This document shows positions 42,869 to 51,312 of a DNA stretch of 64,000 nt, one piece after another. The stretch lies in the NCBI RefSeq assembly GCF_014280935.1, contig NZ_JACLZI010000013.1, positions 44,711 through 108,710 of the forward strand. The letters run 5' to 3'. The position numbers and the translations under genes are program-made. The notes under the pieces are model-generated. The model did not search any database. It had not been told where the DNA came from and saw only the letters and a program-made list of their open reading frames with translations. The DNA is from Aquibacillus kalidii (lineage in GTDB: Bacteria; Bacillota; Bacilli; Bacillales; Amphibacillaceae). Within the stretch, counting starts at the first letter, position 1. Every line of letters starts with the position of its first letter.

Positions 42869-42898
42869 TAAAAAAACAGGAAGGGAAAATCCCTTCCT
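42869..42898 (-). terminator. Orphan YjcZ-type terminator
   Basis: AGGAAGGGA / TCCCTTCCT on the minus strand followed by TGTTTTTTT. It resembles the terminators of YjcZ copies 4 and 6, but the gene expected upstream is missing or decayed. Confidence 0.6.
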
Positions 42899-42899
42899 A

Positions 42900-43175
42900 A
42901 ACCGTACAATTATCAGGAGAATGTTTGCATTCGCACATCTTAAATTTTGTGGGAAACTAATAACAACTAACTTGGGGACCTTATGATAGATAAAAAAGTT
43001 CAATAGAACAAGAAGACCTTTCTAACTGGTAACGAAAAGAGGAGTAATTATAATGGAAAACTCTTCTTTGTTATATCACTTCCTTATCTATACTACACCT
43101 TATGTCGATAAACTTTTATGGTAAAGGCGAATATACTAGATAATACATACTTCCATTAATGTCTTGGATAAAATA
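42900..43175 (-). pseudogene. Possible decayed YjcZ gene with its upstream region
   Basis: Minus-strand 43085-43172 resembles the region upstream of YjcZ copy 7 (44400-44490): both share TATCCAAGACAT and then similar codons ending in a TCGACATAAGGTGTAG / TCGCCATAGGATGTAG block and an AAGGAAGTG or AAGGAGGTG site. Downstream only scattered identity to YjcZ remains, and then the orphan terminator. I infer one lost copy. Confidence 0.35.
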
Positions 43176-43320
43176 TCACGGTTATCGAGGTAAAGAAATA
43201 AAAAGCGGATTCCCGATGCATCTCTTCTTCATGAATTTTTACTACACGTTCTAATCGATCCACCCATACATAAAGAGCAGACTGTTCATAGTGTAATTGT
43301 AAGTGAAAGGAGGAATAGGT

Positions 43321-43542
43321 ATGGAAAATGACATTGTTAAGCGTATAGAAAAGAAGACAGGGATTGATATGAGAAGTGTATCTAAGGTAGCGGATGCATT
43401 CAAAGAAAATAATCGTTATGATGAATACAAGGTTCGGAGAGCAGTTAAGCATGCAGGTTTTTTATTTGGAAAACGTTTCCCAAAGGAGTGGGAGAACGCA
43501 GTTGTTAGCAAGGTGATGGGGAAAAATAGGAACAGAAGGTGA
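43321..43542 (+). CDS. SpoVIF paralogue
   Basis: The ATG at 43321 follows AAAGGAGGAATAGGT. 73 residues: DIVKRIEKKTGIDMRSVSKV, then EYKVRRAVKHAGFLFGKRFP and a very basic end (GKNRNRR). The N-terminal 30 residues align closely with the SpoVIF-like protein at 40047. The C-terminal part differs and is more basic (Arg-rich). A duplicated late sporulation gene, possibly specialised. Confidence 0.75.
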   Translation: MENDIVKRIEKKTGIDMRSVSKVADAFKENNRYDEYKVRRAVKHAGFLFGKRFPKEWENAVVSKVMGKNRNRR

Positions 43543-43606
43543 TTAGAAAAGTAAGGATTGTTGTCCTTATTAAATAAGAGCTTCTTTTCCAATGATTGGT
43601 ACTAAT

Positions 43607-43925
43607 GTCGCATTATCTATAGAATGCGTCGCAAGAAATTATTCTATCCATCTCAATCGTTGCGGTATTTTAAGGCAGAACAAATTAACCGCACTAATCC
43701 ATTTCAATCGTTGCGGTATTTTGAGGTAGAACGAATTAACTGCACTAATCTGTTTCAATCGTTGCGGTATTTTGAGGTAGAACAAATTAACCGCACTAAT
43801 CTGTTTCAATCGTTGCGGTATTTTGAGGTAGAACAAATTAACCGCACTAATCTGTTTCAATCGTTGTTATTTTCTTTGTTGAAAGGGATTGTAAGAGGTT
43901 AGTTATAACGCAATTTCTCTCAAAA
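43607..43925 (+). repeat. Repeat element with four 51-bp tandem hairpin units
   Basis: Units at 43651-43701, 43702-43752, 43753-43803 and 43804-43854 are about 90 percent identical. A partial fifth unit begins at 43855. Each contains TTGCGGTATTTT facing AAATTAACCGCA, a hairpin. Flanks TCGCAAGAAATTATTCTATC (left) and GAAAGGGATTG then GTTAGTT-ACGCA (right) recur around a single unit at 52515-52700, inverted. The 17-codon period makes open frames on both strands, but no ribosome site supports them. It looks like a dispersed element with expandable core. Confidence 0.8.
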
Positions 43926-43967
43926 CCGTCATCCGCAAGGCGACAAGTTTTTTGTGAAAACGTAAAA

Positions 43968-43994
43968 AAGGAAGGGTGGTGCAGACCCTTCCTT
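43968..43994 (-). terminator. Terminator of YjcZ copy 6
   Basis: AAGGAAGGGT / ACCCTTCCTT, followed on the minus strand by TTTTTACG. Confidence 0.7.
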
Positions 43995-44078
43995 GTTATC
44001 CGTACTTAAGGAGTTATTTAATGAGCGCTTTAAGCAACTATGGTTTTGTAACTAGATTGTTGTTCATCTATAGTTCTA

Positions 44079-44204
44079 TTAAGCAAAATCTCCACCAGTA
44101 GGATAGTTATTCCCAACAATAACTAATAGAACGAAAAGAACTACAAGAAGGATAAAACTGTTGTTTCCGCCGAAGAATCCTCCTCCGCTGTATCCGTAAC
44201 CCAT
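44079..44204 (-). CDS. YjcZ-family small protein, copy 6
   Basis: 41 residues: MGYGYSGGGFFGGNNSFILL, one helix, tail GNNYPTGGDFA. The Gly/Tyr motif is at the N-terminus here rather than the C-terminus. ATG follows AGGAGGTGAGATA. Confidence 0.85.
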   Translation of the reverse strand: MGYGYSGGGFFGGNNSFILLVVLFVLLVIVGNNYPTGGDFA

Positions 44205-44254
44205 TATCTCACCTCCTTCAATCGAAGTAGAACATTTGAGTTAAATGTGATTGA

Positions 44255-44374
44255 TTAATATCCTCCGCCGTAACCACCACCAGTAGGGTAGTTGTTACCA
44301 ACAATGACTAAGAGGACGAAAAGTACTACTAATAGAATGAAACTATTGTTTCCACCGATAAATCCTCCACTCAA
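44255..44374 (-). CDS. YjcZ-family small protein, copy 7
   Basis: 39 residues from a TTG start (AGGAGGTGAACACA upstream): LSGGFIGGNN, helix, tail TGGGYGGGY. A CATAGGATG element on the minus strand (44402-44410) is a weaker version of the sigma-K-like -10 seen at copies 2-4. Confidence 0.82.
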   Translation of the reverse strand: MSGGFIGGNNSFILLVVLFVLLVIVGNNYPTGGGYGGGY

Positions 44375-44578
44375 TGTGTTCACCTCCTTATCTGTTTACT
44401 ACATCCTATGGCGAGATATAGATAAGGGAAAGGCTGATATAACTATTAAATAATAATTCCATAGATGTCTTGGATAATCTATCATGGAAAATCACTAATA
44501 GAAAAACAAAAAAACCCCCTTTTTTAAAAGGATTTTACGTTAATAAATATATTTTGATCTTATATATTGAAAGGATAG

Positions 44579-44734
44579 TCATACGGAGTTCGCTTTTAAC
44601 TTAATTAATTGATTTAAGAGAACATCTAATTCTTGAGATATAGTTAATACTTTTTCAATATCAGGGTTATGTAAGTAAGCGCTGTACATACTATTTCTAA
44701 CTTCTTCAATTTGACTTTCTAAATAACGAATCAC
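44579..44734 (-). CDS. Spo0E-like aspartyl-phosphate phosphatase
   Basis: A 51-residue protein starting at GTG 44732-44734, with AAAAGGAGTGGTTTG upstream. It folds as two helices joined by a short loop: IRYLESQIEEVRNSMYSAYL and ISQELDVLLNQLIKLK. The motif SQELDxLLNQ is the Spo0E-family signature. Such proteins dephosphorylate Spo0A~P and delay sporulation. The start overlaps the TGA of a 22-codon upstream ORF by four bases (GTGA), so its translation is probably coupled. It sits among sporulation genes, which fits its role. Too short for many gene callers. Confidence 0.85.
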   Translation of the reverse strand: MIRYLESQIEEVRNSMYSAYLHNPDIEKVLTISQELDVLLNQLIKLKANSV

Positions 44735-44799
44735 CAAACCACTCCTTTTAGAATACTAATTTGTTCGACTAATCTGGATATGTCGAATGACTTCCACAT
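44731..44799 (-). CDS. 22-aa upstream ORF coupled to the Spo0E-like gene
   Basis: ATG at 44797-44799 after AAGGAGTATTT. The peptide is MWKSFDISRLVEQISILKGV followed by VW. Its last codons TGG TGA overlap the GTG start of the Spo0E-like gene. It may be a coupling peptide controlling phosphatase synthesis, or a small protein in its own right. Confidence 0.55.
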   Translation of the reverse strand: MWKSFDISRLVEQISILKGVVW

Positions 44800-45090
44800 A
44801 AATACTCCTTAATACAAATAATTTATAAAAAAATGCTTTATCATCTATACTTTATTTATAAAATCATTATACTTATACTGTTAGGCACTAAAATTATGAT
44901 ATTATATGGATATTCGTTTTCTTAACAAATACACTGATATTAACAGTCCAAAAATAGCTAACAGTAACGAATTGTGTTTTGTTTCAATAAAATAGTTGTT
45001 AGACAGATACCTAATTAGATATTTTGTGAAAGACTAACGTTGGAATTAGATCGTTTAATTGTTAAAAATCGTTGAATTAAGGGGAGTTAC
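44800..45090. other. 291-bp spacer, no complete gene
   Basis: Very AT-rich; holds the divergent promoters for the Spo0E unit and the hydrolase operon. A minus-strand frame reading HNSLLLAIFGLLISVYLLRK looks like one membrane helix, but has no start codon and no ribosome site, so it is not called. Confidence 0.3.
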
Positions 45091-45870
45091 ATGGTGTTTG
45101 TAGATATTAATAACCTTCGTACACACTATGAGGTTTCTGGAGAGGGAAGAGAGATCGTCTTGTTGCATGGTTGGGGAACTAGCTTAGATCTTTTTAAAGA
45201 CTTACATGCAGCATTAGATCCTCATTTTAAAGTTTTTTCACTTGATTTTCCTGGTTTTGGGGAAAGTGAGGAACCACAGGAAGCTTGGGATGTGCAAGCA
45301 TATACAAAGTTCTTAGATGACTTTTTAAAGGAAATGAACATAAAGAATCCAATCTTAGTAGGGCATTCGTTTGGTGGCAGAGTAGCGATTAAGTACTCGG
45401 ACGGTCATGATGTTCATAAGAATATATTAATTGGAAGTGCTGGTGTAAAGCCAAAACGTAAATTGGATTACTATATTAAAGTTTATACCTATAAAGCTCT
45501 TAAAAAGATATTTAGTTTGCCAATTTTGAATAAATACAAAGATGAGATGATTGCCAAATATAAAGGGAAATCAGGTTCGGAAGATTATAATAACGTTTCT
45601 GGTGTGATGCAACAAACCTTTGTAAAGGTTGTAAACGAGGATCTTCAGCATCACATGCCTAATATTAAGGCACCAACATTGTTGATCTGGGGTGCAAATG
45701 ATACCGCAACACCAGTAGAAGATGGGCGCTTAATGGAAAAATTAATCCCTAATGCGGGTCTGGCTGTCTTAGACAATGCGGGACATTATGTCTTTTTAGA
45801 GAAGAAACAGCACGTAGCGGTTATTGTTAATAACTTCTTAGAGGAAGACAAAGGAGTGTCATCATCATGA
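45091..45870 (+). CDS. Alpha/beta hydrolase, first gene of the Mur-ligase/Ddl operon
   Basis: A 259-residue hydrolase with oxyanion loop HGWGTSLDLF, nucleophile elbow VGHSFGGRV (Ser in GHSFGG), acid region LLIWGANDTATP and catalytic His in DNAGHYVFLE. It lacks a signal peptide, so it acts in the cytosol. Family members cleave esters, thioesters or amides. The four-base overlap with the membrane Mur ligase and the downstream Ddl suggest its substrate belongs to that pathway. ATG follows AAGGGGAGTTAC. Confidence 0.85.
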   Translation: MVFVDINNLRTHYEVSGEGREIVLLHGWGTSLDLFKDLHAALDPHFKVFSLDFPGFGESEEPQEAWDVQAYTKFLDDFLKEMNIKNPILVGHSFGGRVAIKYSDGHDVHKNILIGSAGVKPKRKLDYYIKVYTYKALKKIFSLPILNKYKDEMIAKYKGKSGSEDYNNVSGVMQQTFVKVVNEDLQHHMPNIKAPTLLIWGANDTATPVEDGRLMEKLIPNAGLAVLDNAGHYVFLEKKQHVAVIVNNFLEEDKGVSSS

Positions 45871-47453
45871 TTACAGGTTTATTAATTATTTTAACTATAG
45901 TATGGAGTGTTTTCTTATTTTTAAAAGGGAAAACAGCCATCCATATGCTGCAATTAAATTCGTACCGAAATGAAAGGCTATTTCGGTGGGCTAAGGAAAA
46001 TCTCCGGAAAGTATTTCAGATAAAAGAGATTATTGCGCTGGTTGCCTTCATTCCATTGCTATTTGGAAGTGAGATCGTTGGTATTGTCACGTTAATCGTT
46101 CTATATGGATTGACGTTGTGGCTAAGAAAACCGGTACAAGAAAAGAAAAAACTTGCGGTTACTGCGCGAGTGAAGCGACAAATTATTACTTTAAGTATTA
46201 TTTTTATCCTTGTTCTTGCTGCAATTGCCCATATGATTTACCATGATTGGCCAATTGGTGGCATCCTCTTGCTAATGGTTTTAACCCATCTTTTAGCCTA
46301 TGCAATCGTTGTGGTAGCAAACCTAATTAATGCACCGATCGAAAATGGAATTAAAGAGCATTACTACAAGGATGCAAAAAGAATTATTGATTCGGCTAGT
46401 CAATTAAAGACAATTGGAATAACGGGTAGTTACGGTAAAACAAGTACTAAATTCATTTTGGATACGATTTTATCGTCGCATTACAATACGTTGAAAACAC
46501 CAGAGAGCTATAATACAAAAATCGGGGTTACCATTACGATTCGTAATTTCTTGAAGCCATATCATGATGTATTTATTGCGGAAATGGGAGCAAAAGAACC
46601 TGGAAATATACAGGAAATTTGTGAATTAGTTAGCCATAAATATGCAATCCTTACTGCTATTGGTGAACAGCATTTAGAGACGTTTAAATCCTTAGATAAT
46701 ATTAAAAAAACTAAGTATGAAATCGTGGAAACATTGCCGAGCGATGGTGTGGCTTTTCTAAACAAAGATGATGAGAATATTATGTCTTATACGCCTAAAA
46801 ATGACTGTAAGAAGGTCTATTATGGTATTGATGCTGATGATGCTGATTATCAAGCAACGGATATTAAATACCATAATAAAGGAACAACTTTTACGGTAGT
46901 AAACAAGGCGAAGGATATTAGCGCAACTTTTGAAACGAAATTATTAGGTAAGCATAATGTTTATAATATTTTGTCTGCAATTGCTGTAGCGTTTGAGTTA
47001 GGTGTACCCGAGAAAAACATGATGATGGGAGTTAAAAAAATCGCTCCAGTACCACATCGTATGGAAGTTAGAAAAGGTTTTGGTGGTCTTTCTGTCATCG
47101 ATGATAGCTTTAACTCAAATCCTAAAGGTTCAAAACTCGCACTTGATGTGTTAGGAACGATGGACGGATATAAGGTGCTAGTAACTCCAGGAATGATCGA
47201 GCTAGGTGATAAGCAATATGACTATAACAAACAATTCGGGGAATATGCAGCCGATGTTTGCGACTATGTCATTTTAGTTGGTGAGAAACAGACGAAGCCG
47301 ATTAAAGATGGTTTAGAGGCAAAAGGCTATCCGACTGAAAAAACATATGTAGCCAAACACTTAAATGATGCTATTGGACACATGCAAACAATCAAAAGGT
47401 CAGATGCAATTGTTCTACTTGAGAATGATTTACCTGACACATTTAATGAGTAG
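45867..47453 (+). CDS. Membrane-anchored Mur ligase (MurF-like catalytic core)
   Basis: The 528 residues begin with about four helices (2-20, 52-86, 104-123, 129-155). The ATP-binding loop [12 protein letters not shown] (184-195) follows, then [30 protein letters not shown] and the ATP-grasp-like end [19 protein letters not shown]. The core matches MurF, which adds D-Ala-D-Ala to a peptidoglycan precursor. However, the usual MurF N-terminal UDP-MurNAc-binding domain is replaced by membrane helices. I therefore infer a membrane-linked acceptor rather than the classical soluble one. It directly precedes ddl. Confidence 0.8.
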   Translation: MITGLLIILTIVWSVFLFLKGKTAIHMLQLNSYRNERLFRWAKENLRKVFQIKEIIALVAFIPLLFGSEIVGIVTLIVLYGLTLWLRKPVQEKKKLAVTARVKRQIITLSIIFILVLAAIAHMIYHDWPIGGILLLMVLTHLLAYAIVVVANLINAPIENGIKEHYYKDAKRIIDSASQLKTIGITGSYGKTSTKFILDTILSSHYNTLKTPESYNTKIGVTITIRNFLKPYHDVFIAEMGAKEPGNIQEICELVSHKYAILTAIGEQHLETFKSLDNIKKTKYEIVETLPSDGVAFLNKDDENIMSYTPKNDCKKVYYGIDADDADYQATDIKYHNKGTTFTVVNKAKDISATFETKLLGKHNVYNILSAIAVAFELGVPEKNMMMGVKKIAPVPHRMEVRKGFGGLSVIDDSFNSNPKGSKLALDVLGTMDGYKVLVTPGMIELGDKQYDYNKQFGEYAADVCDYVILVGEKQTKPIKDGLEAKGYPTEKTYVAKHLNDAIGHMQTIKRSDAIVLLENDLPDTFNE

Positions 47454-47468
47454 ATGGAGGGACGTTCA

Positions 47469-48647
47469 TTGAGAACTAAAGTAGGAGTTGTCTTTGGTGG
47501 TGTATCTGTAGAGCATGAGGTATCCGTTATCTCTGCTTTGCAGGCTATTAACGCTATGGATAAGGATAGATACGAAGCTATACCGATTTATATAAGCAAA
47601 AAAAATGAGTGGTACACAGGTGAAGGGTTAATGGACATTGAGCAGTATAAGTCATTAAATAACCTATTATCTAAATCTGATAAGATCACATTGATTAGAA
47701 CTACTGATGGCAATGTTGTGCTCCAAAAGAAAGAAAAAGGATTGTTCAGTAAAGGTATCATCACTACAATTGATGTAGTTTTCCCTGTTATACATGGTAC
47801 GAATGGGGAAGACGGTTCATTACAAGGCTATTTAGAATTGCTTGGTTTGCCATATGTGGGGTGCGATGTAACCAGCTCCGCAGTAGGGATGGATAAGGTA
47901 ATGATGAAACAAATTTTACGCGATTCAGGGGTTCCGATTGTAGATTATGATTGGTTTTATTCGACTGAATGGCTAAATGATTCCGAGGCGATCAAGGAGA
48001 AGGTTAAAAAAATTGGTTTTCCGTTAATTGTGAAACCTGCTAATCTAGGATCTAGTGTCGGTATAAGTAAAGCCGTCGATGAAGAGGAACTAGAAGAAGC
48101 TATTAACCTTGCTGTTGAATTTAGTAATAAAATTGTCGTTGAAAAAATGATTGCTAATTTAACAGAAGTAAATTGTTCGGTTATAGGAGACTATGAAACA
48201 GTAGAAAGTTCTGTCTGTGAACAAGTGTTAAGCAGTGATGAAATTTTAACATACCAAGATAAATATCAAAGTGGTGGGAAAACGGGTGATACAAAAGGAA
48301 TGGAAAGCGTTAATCGTATCATTCCGGCTGGTATTACGGATGAAGCAACCAAGCAAGTCAAACACTTGGCAGAGAAAACGTTCCAAATACTAGGCTGCAG
48401 TGGTGTCTCCCGTATTGACTTCTTATTAGATGACAACAATGATGTATTTGTAAATGAAATCAATACAATTCCAGGGTCATTATCTTTCTACCTATGGGAA
48501 CCATCTGGAAAAGATTTCACGCAATTGACTACAGAACTAATTCAGTTAGCATTGAAACGTCAAAGAGAACGAGAAAATATCAATTTCTCCATCGACTCTA
48601 ACTTATTTGCTCTACACAGTAAAGGCGGATCTAAAGGGAAGGCGTAA
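47469..48647 (+). CDS. ddl: D-alanine--D-alanine ligase family protein
   Basis: The TTG at 47469 is chosen because GGAGGG lies seven bases upstream; the ATG at 47454 has none. 392 residues with [16 protein letters not shown] (N-terminal domain), [24 protein letters not shown] (ATP-grasp) and the C-terminal [19 protein letters not shown]. The Ddl fold is certain. The final loop and a 35-residue tail differ from the housekeeping Bacillus enzyme, so D-Ala-D-Ala is the most likely product, but another second substrate cannot be excluded. It follows the Mur ligase with no gap. Confidence 0.88.
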   Translation: MRTKVGVVFGGVSVEHEVSVISALQAINAMDKDRYEAIPIYISKKNEWYTGEGLMDIEQYKSLNNLLSKSDKITLIRTTDGNVVLQKKEKGLFSKGIITTIDVVFPVIHGTNGEDGSLQGYLELLGLPYVGCDVTSSAVGMDKVMMKQILRDSGVPIVDYDWFYSTEWLNDSEAIKEKVKKIGFPLIVKPANLGSSVGISKAVDEEELEEAINLAVEFSNKIVVEKMIANLTEVNCSVIGDYETVESSVCEQVLSSDEILTYQDKYQSGGKTGDTKGMESVNRIIPAGITDEATKQVKHLAEKTFQILGCSGVSRIDFLLDDNNDVFVNEINTIPGSLSFYLWEPSGKDFTQLTTELIQLALKRQRERENINFSIDSNLFALHSKGGSKGKA

Positions 48648-48656
48648 TAGTTTTTT

Positions 48657-48692
48657 GAGGATAAACAATTTGTTTATCCTCTGTTTTTTTGT
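48657..48692 (+). terminator. Terminator of the hydrolase-Mur ligase-Ddl operon
   Basis: GAGGATAAACA pairs perfectly with TGTTTATCCTC, then TGTTTTTTTG. Confidence 0.9.
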
Positions 48693-48807
48693 AGGGATAT
48701 CTGTAATCATTGGAGTTATCTCATGCTTCGTTTGCTAAGACGGAACTCTTTATGGATTTCATCCGTAAACCATATTATACTTTTAAGTAACATTAAGGGG
48801 TGTAGCA

Positions 48808-49530
48808 ATGGATTTTAGAACACAGCCAATACCGAATTTTGTAAATGATGCGTTTAAAAAGAGATTGGTCCCGATAGAGGAGAGTGGTGAAGACCTTGTC
48901 TCAATCAGGAATCTAAGGGATAACCAGGTCGTTTCGGACTCTATGTATTATAAACAAGGTATTACGGGAGCGCTTGAACAGTGTTACATAAGAAAAGGGG
49001 TAGCTAGTTTGTTGAAGAATGCTGCTGCGTTGCTTCCGATGAACTATAAATTAATTATATGGGATGGTTGGCGCCCGTTTCTTGTTCAGAAGCACTTGTA
49101 TGATACCTACTATAAACAGCTTGCTGCAGCTAACCTAGGTTATACAACAGAAGAACTGAAAGAACTAACGAGTAAATATGTGTCAAAGCCTTCTATTGAT
49201 AAAAAACAGCCAGCTCCCCATATTACTGGAGGATCAGTTGATTTAGCAATTTTAGATGAGAACGACATGCTATTAAACTTTGGAACGGAATTCGATGACT
49301 TTTCTGAAAAAGCAAAAACACGTTTTTTTGAAGAAAAGGAAGAACAGGGCGTGACTTTAGCAAAGCAAGATAAAGAGATTTTGCAAAACAGACGTTTACT
49401 TTATCACGTTATGACCAGTGTCGGATTTACCAATTACCCAGAGGAATGGTGGCACTTTGATTACGGCAATCAGTGGTGGGCGCAGTTAAAAGGCAAGCCA
49501 ACTGCTATTTATGGTTTAGTGGAACAGTAA
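48808..49530 (+). CDS. VanX-type D-Ala-D-Ala dipeptidase (M15)
   Basis: 240 residues. Motifs: IWDGWRPF (84-91), PHITGGSVDLAILD with zinc ligands His138 and Asp145, and EEWWHFDYGNQWW with catalytic Glu and zinc ligand His216. This is the VanX fold, an intracellular metallopeptidase that splits D-Ala-D-Ala. No signal peptide is present. Its place right after a Ddl operon, but in its own transcription unit, suggests recycling or a check on the dipeptide pool, rather than glycopeptide resistance (no vanA or vanH here). ATG follows AAGGGGTGTAGC. Confidence 0.88.
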   Translation: MDFRTQPIPNFVNDAFKKRLVPIEESGEDLVSIRNLRDNQVVSDSMYYKQGITGALEQCYIRKGVASLLKNAAALLPMNYKLIIWDGWRPFLVQKHLYDTYYKQLAAANLGYTTEELKELTSKYVSKPSIDKKQPAPHITGGSVDLAILDENDMLLNFGTEFDDFSEKAKTRFFEEKEEQGVTLAKQDKEILQNRRLLYHVMTSVGFTNYPEEWWHFDYGNQWWAQLKGKPTAIYGLVEQ

Positions 49531-49570
49531 ATAATAAAGAATGGGCATCGTAGGGAGAGAAGAGGAGAGT

Positions 49571-50698
49571 ATGCACGAAAAAGATGGATTTGAACTCAAG
49601 AAATCATTTAAAAATGTAAGTATCTTATTTTTCTTAGTAGTATTTTTATTGTTATTACTTGTGATTTTGATTAACGTACTGTTTGGTATTTATTCATGGC
49701 AAAAGTTATATATAGATATTATAAATTCTTTGGTAGGTGTATTGGTACCGTTAGTATTATTTAATTTTTTATACGACCATTTCACAAAGAAACAGCATGA
49801 TAGAGAACTATCAGAAAAAATAACAGAGACGATGATGTTAGATCAAGAGATTATTAATAACTTTTCAACGGATTCCAAAAAAGACTTTATCAGAAAGTCA
49901 ACACAGTCTATCCTTGGTGATACGGTCGGACAAATGTTGTATGATTCCTTAATAAAATCGTATTTGAATAAGACCTATGAATATCGTCATCATTTTAAAT
50001 ATTATATTTCCTATAGTGAAACAACTGCAATTGACCCAGTTGTTATAAGTGACCAAGTAGAATTTGAATTTAGTAATAAGGACTACTATTGGGTTAGGCA
50101 AGAACTGTCATTTTTAAGAGATTTATCTAAATTCAATGAGATTAAGGACGTTCGTATCGGATTTTCCTATAAGGAAAGCACGCTTGATGGCCTCTATAAT
50201 CGGGTCGAATTCCTTTTTCGAGAAAACCTATGGATTAGTAATTACCATAATGAACTATTAAAGGGATTAACAAATGGAGAACTTACCATATTTGTAGAAG
50301 AAGTCCTGAAGCTATCGATTGAGATAGGTGGACAAGTTATCCCGTTCCGAGTTATCAATAATGGTGGACATGAAGGCTTCCACCTATTACTTGAATTACC
50401 TAGTGATTTGCCTAATAATCAGCTATCGAGTGTAAAACTTAAATTCCAAATGCCACAATTAAAAACGCAAAAGAAATTCATTGTTGTTATTTCTGAGCCA
50501 ACAGAGAATGTGGAGATTATGTTAATGCACCTTGAGGATAAAGTACAGGTAGAGGCTATTCCTTTTTTAAATGAAGCAGAATCTATTACAAGACTTCCAA
50601 ATGATACCATTAAAATAGACATTGATGATTGGGTTTTACCAAGAGCGGGGGTAGTCTTTGTCTGGGATGATAAGATAGACAATAGTAGTACTAACTAA
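49571..50698 (+). CDS. Unrecognised two-helix membrane protein with beta-rich domain
   Basis: The ATG at 49571 (AGAGGAGAGT upstream) is preferred over one at 49541. The 375 residues start with two adjacent helices (about 18-42 and 52-72). A charged helical linker (75-115) follows, with a DSKKDFIRKSTQ segment, and then a cytosolic beta-rich domain with QVEFEFSNKDYYWVRQE and VKLKFQMPQLK. I find no enzyme motif. The layout recalls membrane-anchored effector or sensor proteins, but this is only an impression. It has its own strong terminator. Confidence 0.75.
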   Translation: MHEKDGFELKKSFKNVSILFFLVVFLLLLLVILINVLFGIYSWQKLYIDIINSLVGVLVPLVLFNFLYDHFTKKQHDRELSEKITETMMLDQEIINNFSTDSKKDFIRKSTQSILGDTVGQMLYDSLIKSYLNKTYEYRHHFKYYISYSETTAIDPVVISDQVEFEFSNKDYYWVRQELSFLRDLSKFNEIKDVRIGFSYKESTLDGLYNRVEFLFRENLWISNYHNELLKGLTNGELTIFVEEVLKLSIEIGGQVIPFRVINNGGHEGFHLLLELPSDLPNNQLSSVKLKFQMPQLKTQKKFIVVISEPTENVEIMLMHLEDKVQVEAIPFLNEAESITRLPNDTIKIDIDDWVLPRAGVVFVWDDKIDNSSTN

Positions 50699-50706
50699 AA
50701 TTTAGG

Positions 50707-50748
50707 AAAAGTCCTAGTAATCTATATTCTATTACTAGGACTTTTTTT
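50707..50748 (+). terminator. Strong terminator after the two-helix protein
   Basis: AAAAGTCCTAGTAAT pairs with ATTACTAGGACTTTT, followed by TTTAG. Perfect 15-bp stem. Confidence 0.9.
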
Positions 50749-50759
50749 AGTGAGTAGGT

Positions 50760-50788
50760 AAGGTCTCGAGATGAATATCACGAGACCT
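50760..50788. terminator. Hairpin after the XhlA-like gene
   Basis: AGGTCTCG pairs with CGAGACCT; probably the minus-strand terminator of the next gene, although no T-run is clear. Confidence 0.4.
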
Positions 50789-50834
50789 CATTATATAGAG
50801 GATAACTGAATTAAGGGATTATTTTGGGGAATGA

Positions 50835-51131
50835 TTACATGAGTAGTCTAGCTAGTCCAGAGAAAGCTGCAATTGTACTAATACCTGTGCCAACAATCCA
50901 CTTAATCATTTTGACTTGAAATGCTTCAAAGGCGGCCTCCATACGTCTTTCATAATTTTCTAGGTCCTTTTTGGTTATGATATTTTTTTCGCTTATAATT
51001 TGTTCTGCAAGTACAGTCACATCATTATCATCGGTTTTTGTCTTTGTCACTTCGTCCAACTCTTTCATCTTAGTTTGAATTTCATTTAATTTTGCCTCAA
51101 TGACTTCCAAACGTGTATTAACATTTTGCAA
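50835..51131 (-). CDS. XhlA-like coiled-coil protein with C-terminal membrane helix
   Basis: The TTG at 51129-51131 is preceded by GGGAGGG at six bases. It gives 98 residues, a long coiled coil (VNTRLEVIEAKLNEIQTKMK and on) and then NYERRMEAAFEAFQVKMIKW and a hydrophobic end. The layout is that of phage XhlA-type or CCDC90-like proteins. It lies 180 bases after an amidase gene on the same strand. The pair could be a remnant lysis cassette or a sporulation cell-wall module. Confidence 0.6.
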   Translation of the reverse strand: MQNVNTRLEVIEAKLNEIQTKMKELDEVTKTKTDDNDVTVLAEQIISEKNIITKKDLENYERRMEAAFEAFQVKMIKWIVGTGISTIAAFSGLARLLM

Positions 51132-51272
51132 TATCATCCCTCCCATTAAAAGTAGTATAGTACATGCAGTATCCTCCATACGTATTTGTATTCAAATTTC
51201 TTTTGGTTAGGAAGGGCTAATAGGATGGAAGCCCATGAAAATGATTTACATAACTATTTAAGTTAAAAAAAG

Positions 51273-51309
51273 AAAGGACAAACGACTTTATAAAAGCCGT
51301 GTCCTTTGA
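51273..51309 (-). terminator. Terminator of the amidase gene
   Basis: AAAGGACA pairs with TGTCCTTT around a 19-base loop; T-rich tail on the minus strand. Confidence 0.6.
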
Positions 51310-51312
51310 TTG

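Noticed and set aside
43053..43124. 23-codon plus-strand ORF (MENSSLLYHF...) with GAGGAG upstream
   Set aside because: It lies antisense to the decayed YjcZ region and has no conserved features; support is too thin.
43156..43452. 98-codon minus-strand ORF with a coding-like C-terminal part
   Set aside because: It overlaps the SpoVIF paralogue on the other strand and has no start with a ribosome site; perhaps debris from an older gene.
43651..43854. Possible CRISPR array (regular TTTCAATC-containing repeats)
   Set aside because: Whole 51-bp units are repeated without unique spacers, and no cas genes are present.
43624..43902. 92-codon plus-strand ORF with 17-residue repeats, and its minus-strand mirror (43639-43860)
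   Set aside because: Open frames arise because the 51-bp repeat is a multiple of three; both strands are open, there is no ribosome site, and the single-unit copy at 52515 has no such frame.
48808..49530. Vancomycin resistance cassette
   Set aside because: Only a VanX-like dipeptidase exists; there is no vanH, vanA-type depsipeptide ligase evidence, or vanRS pair.
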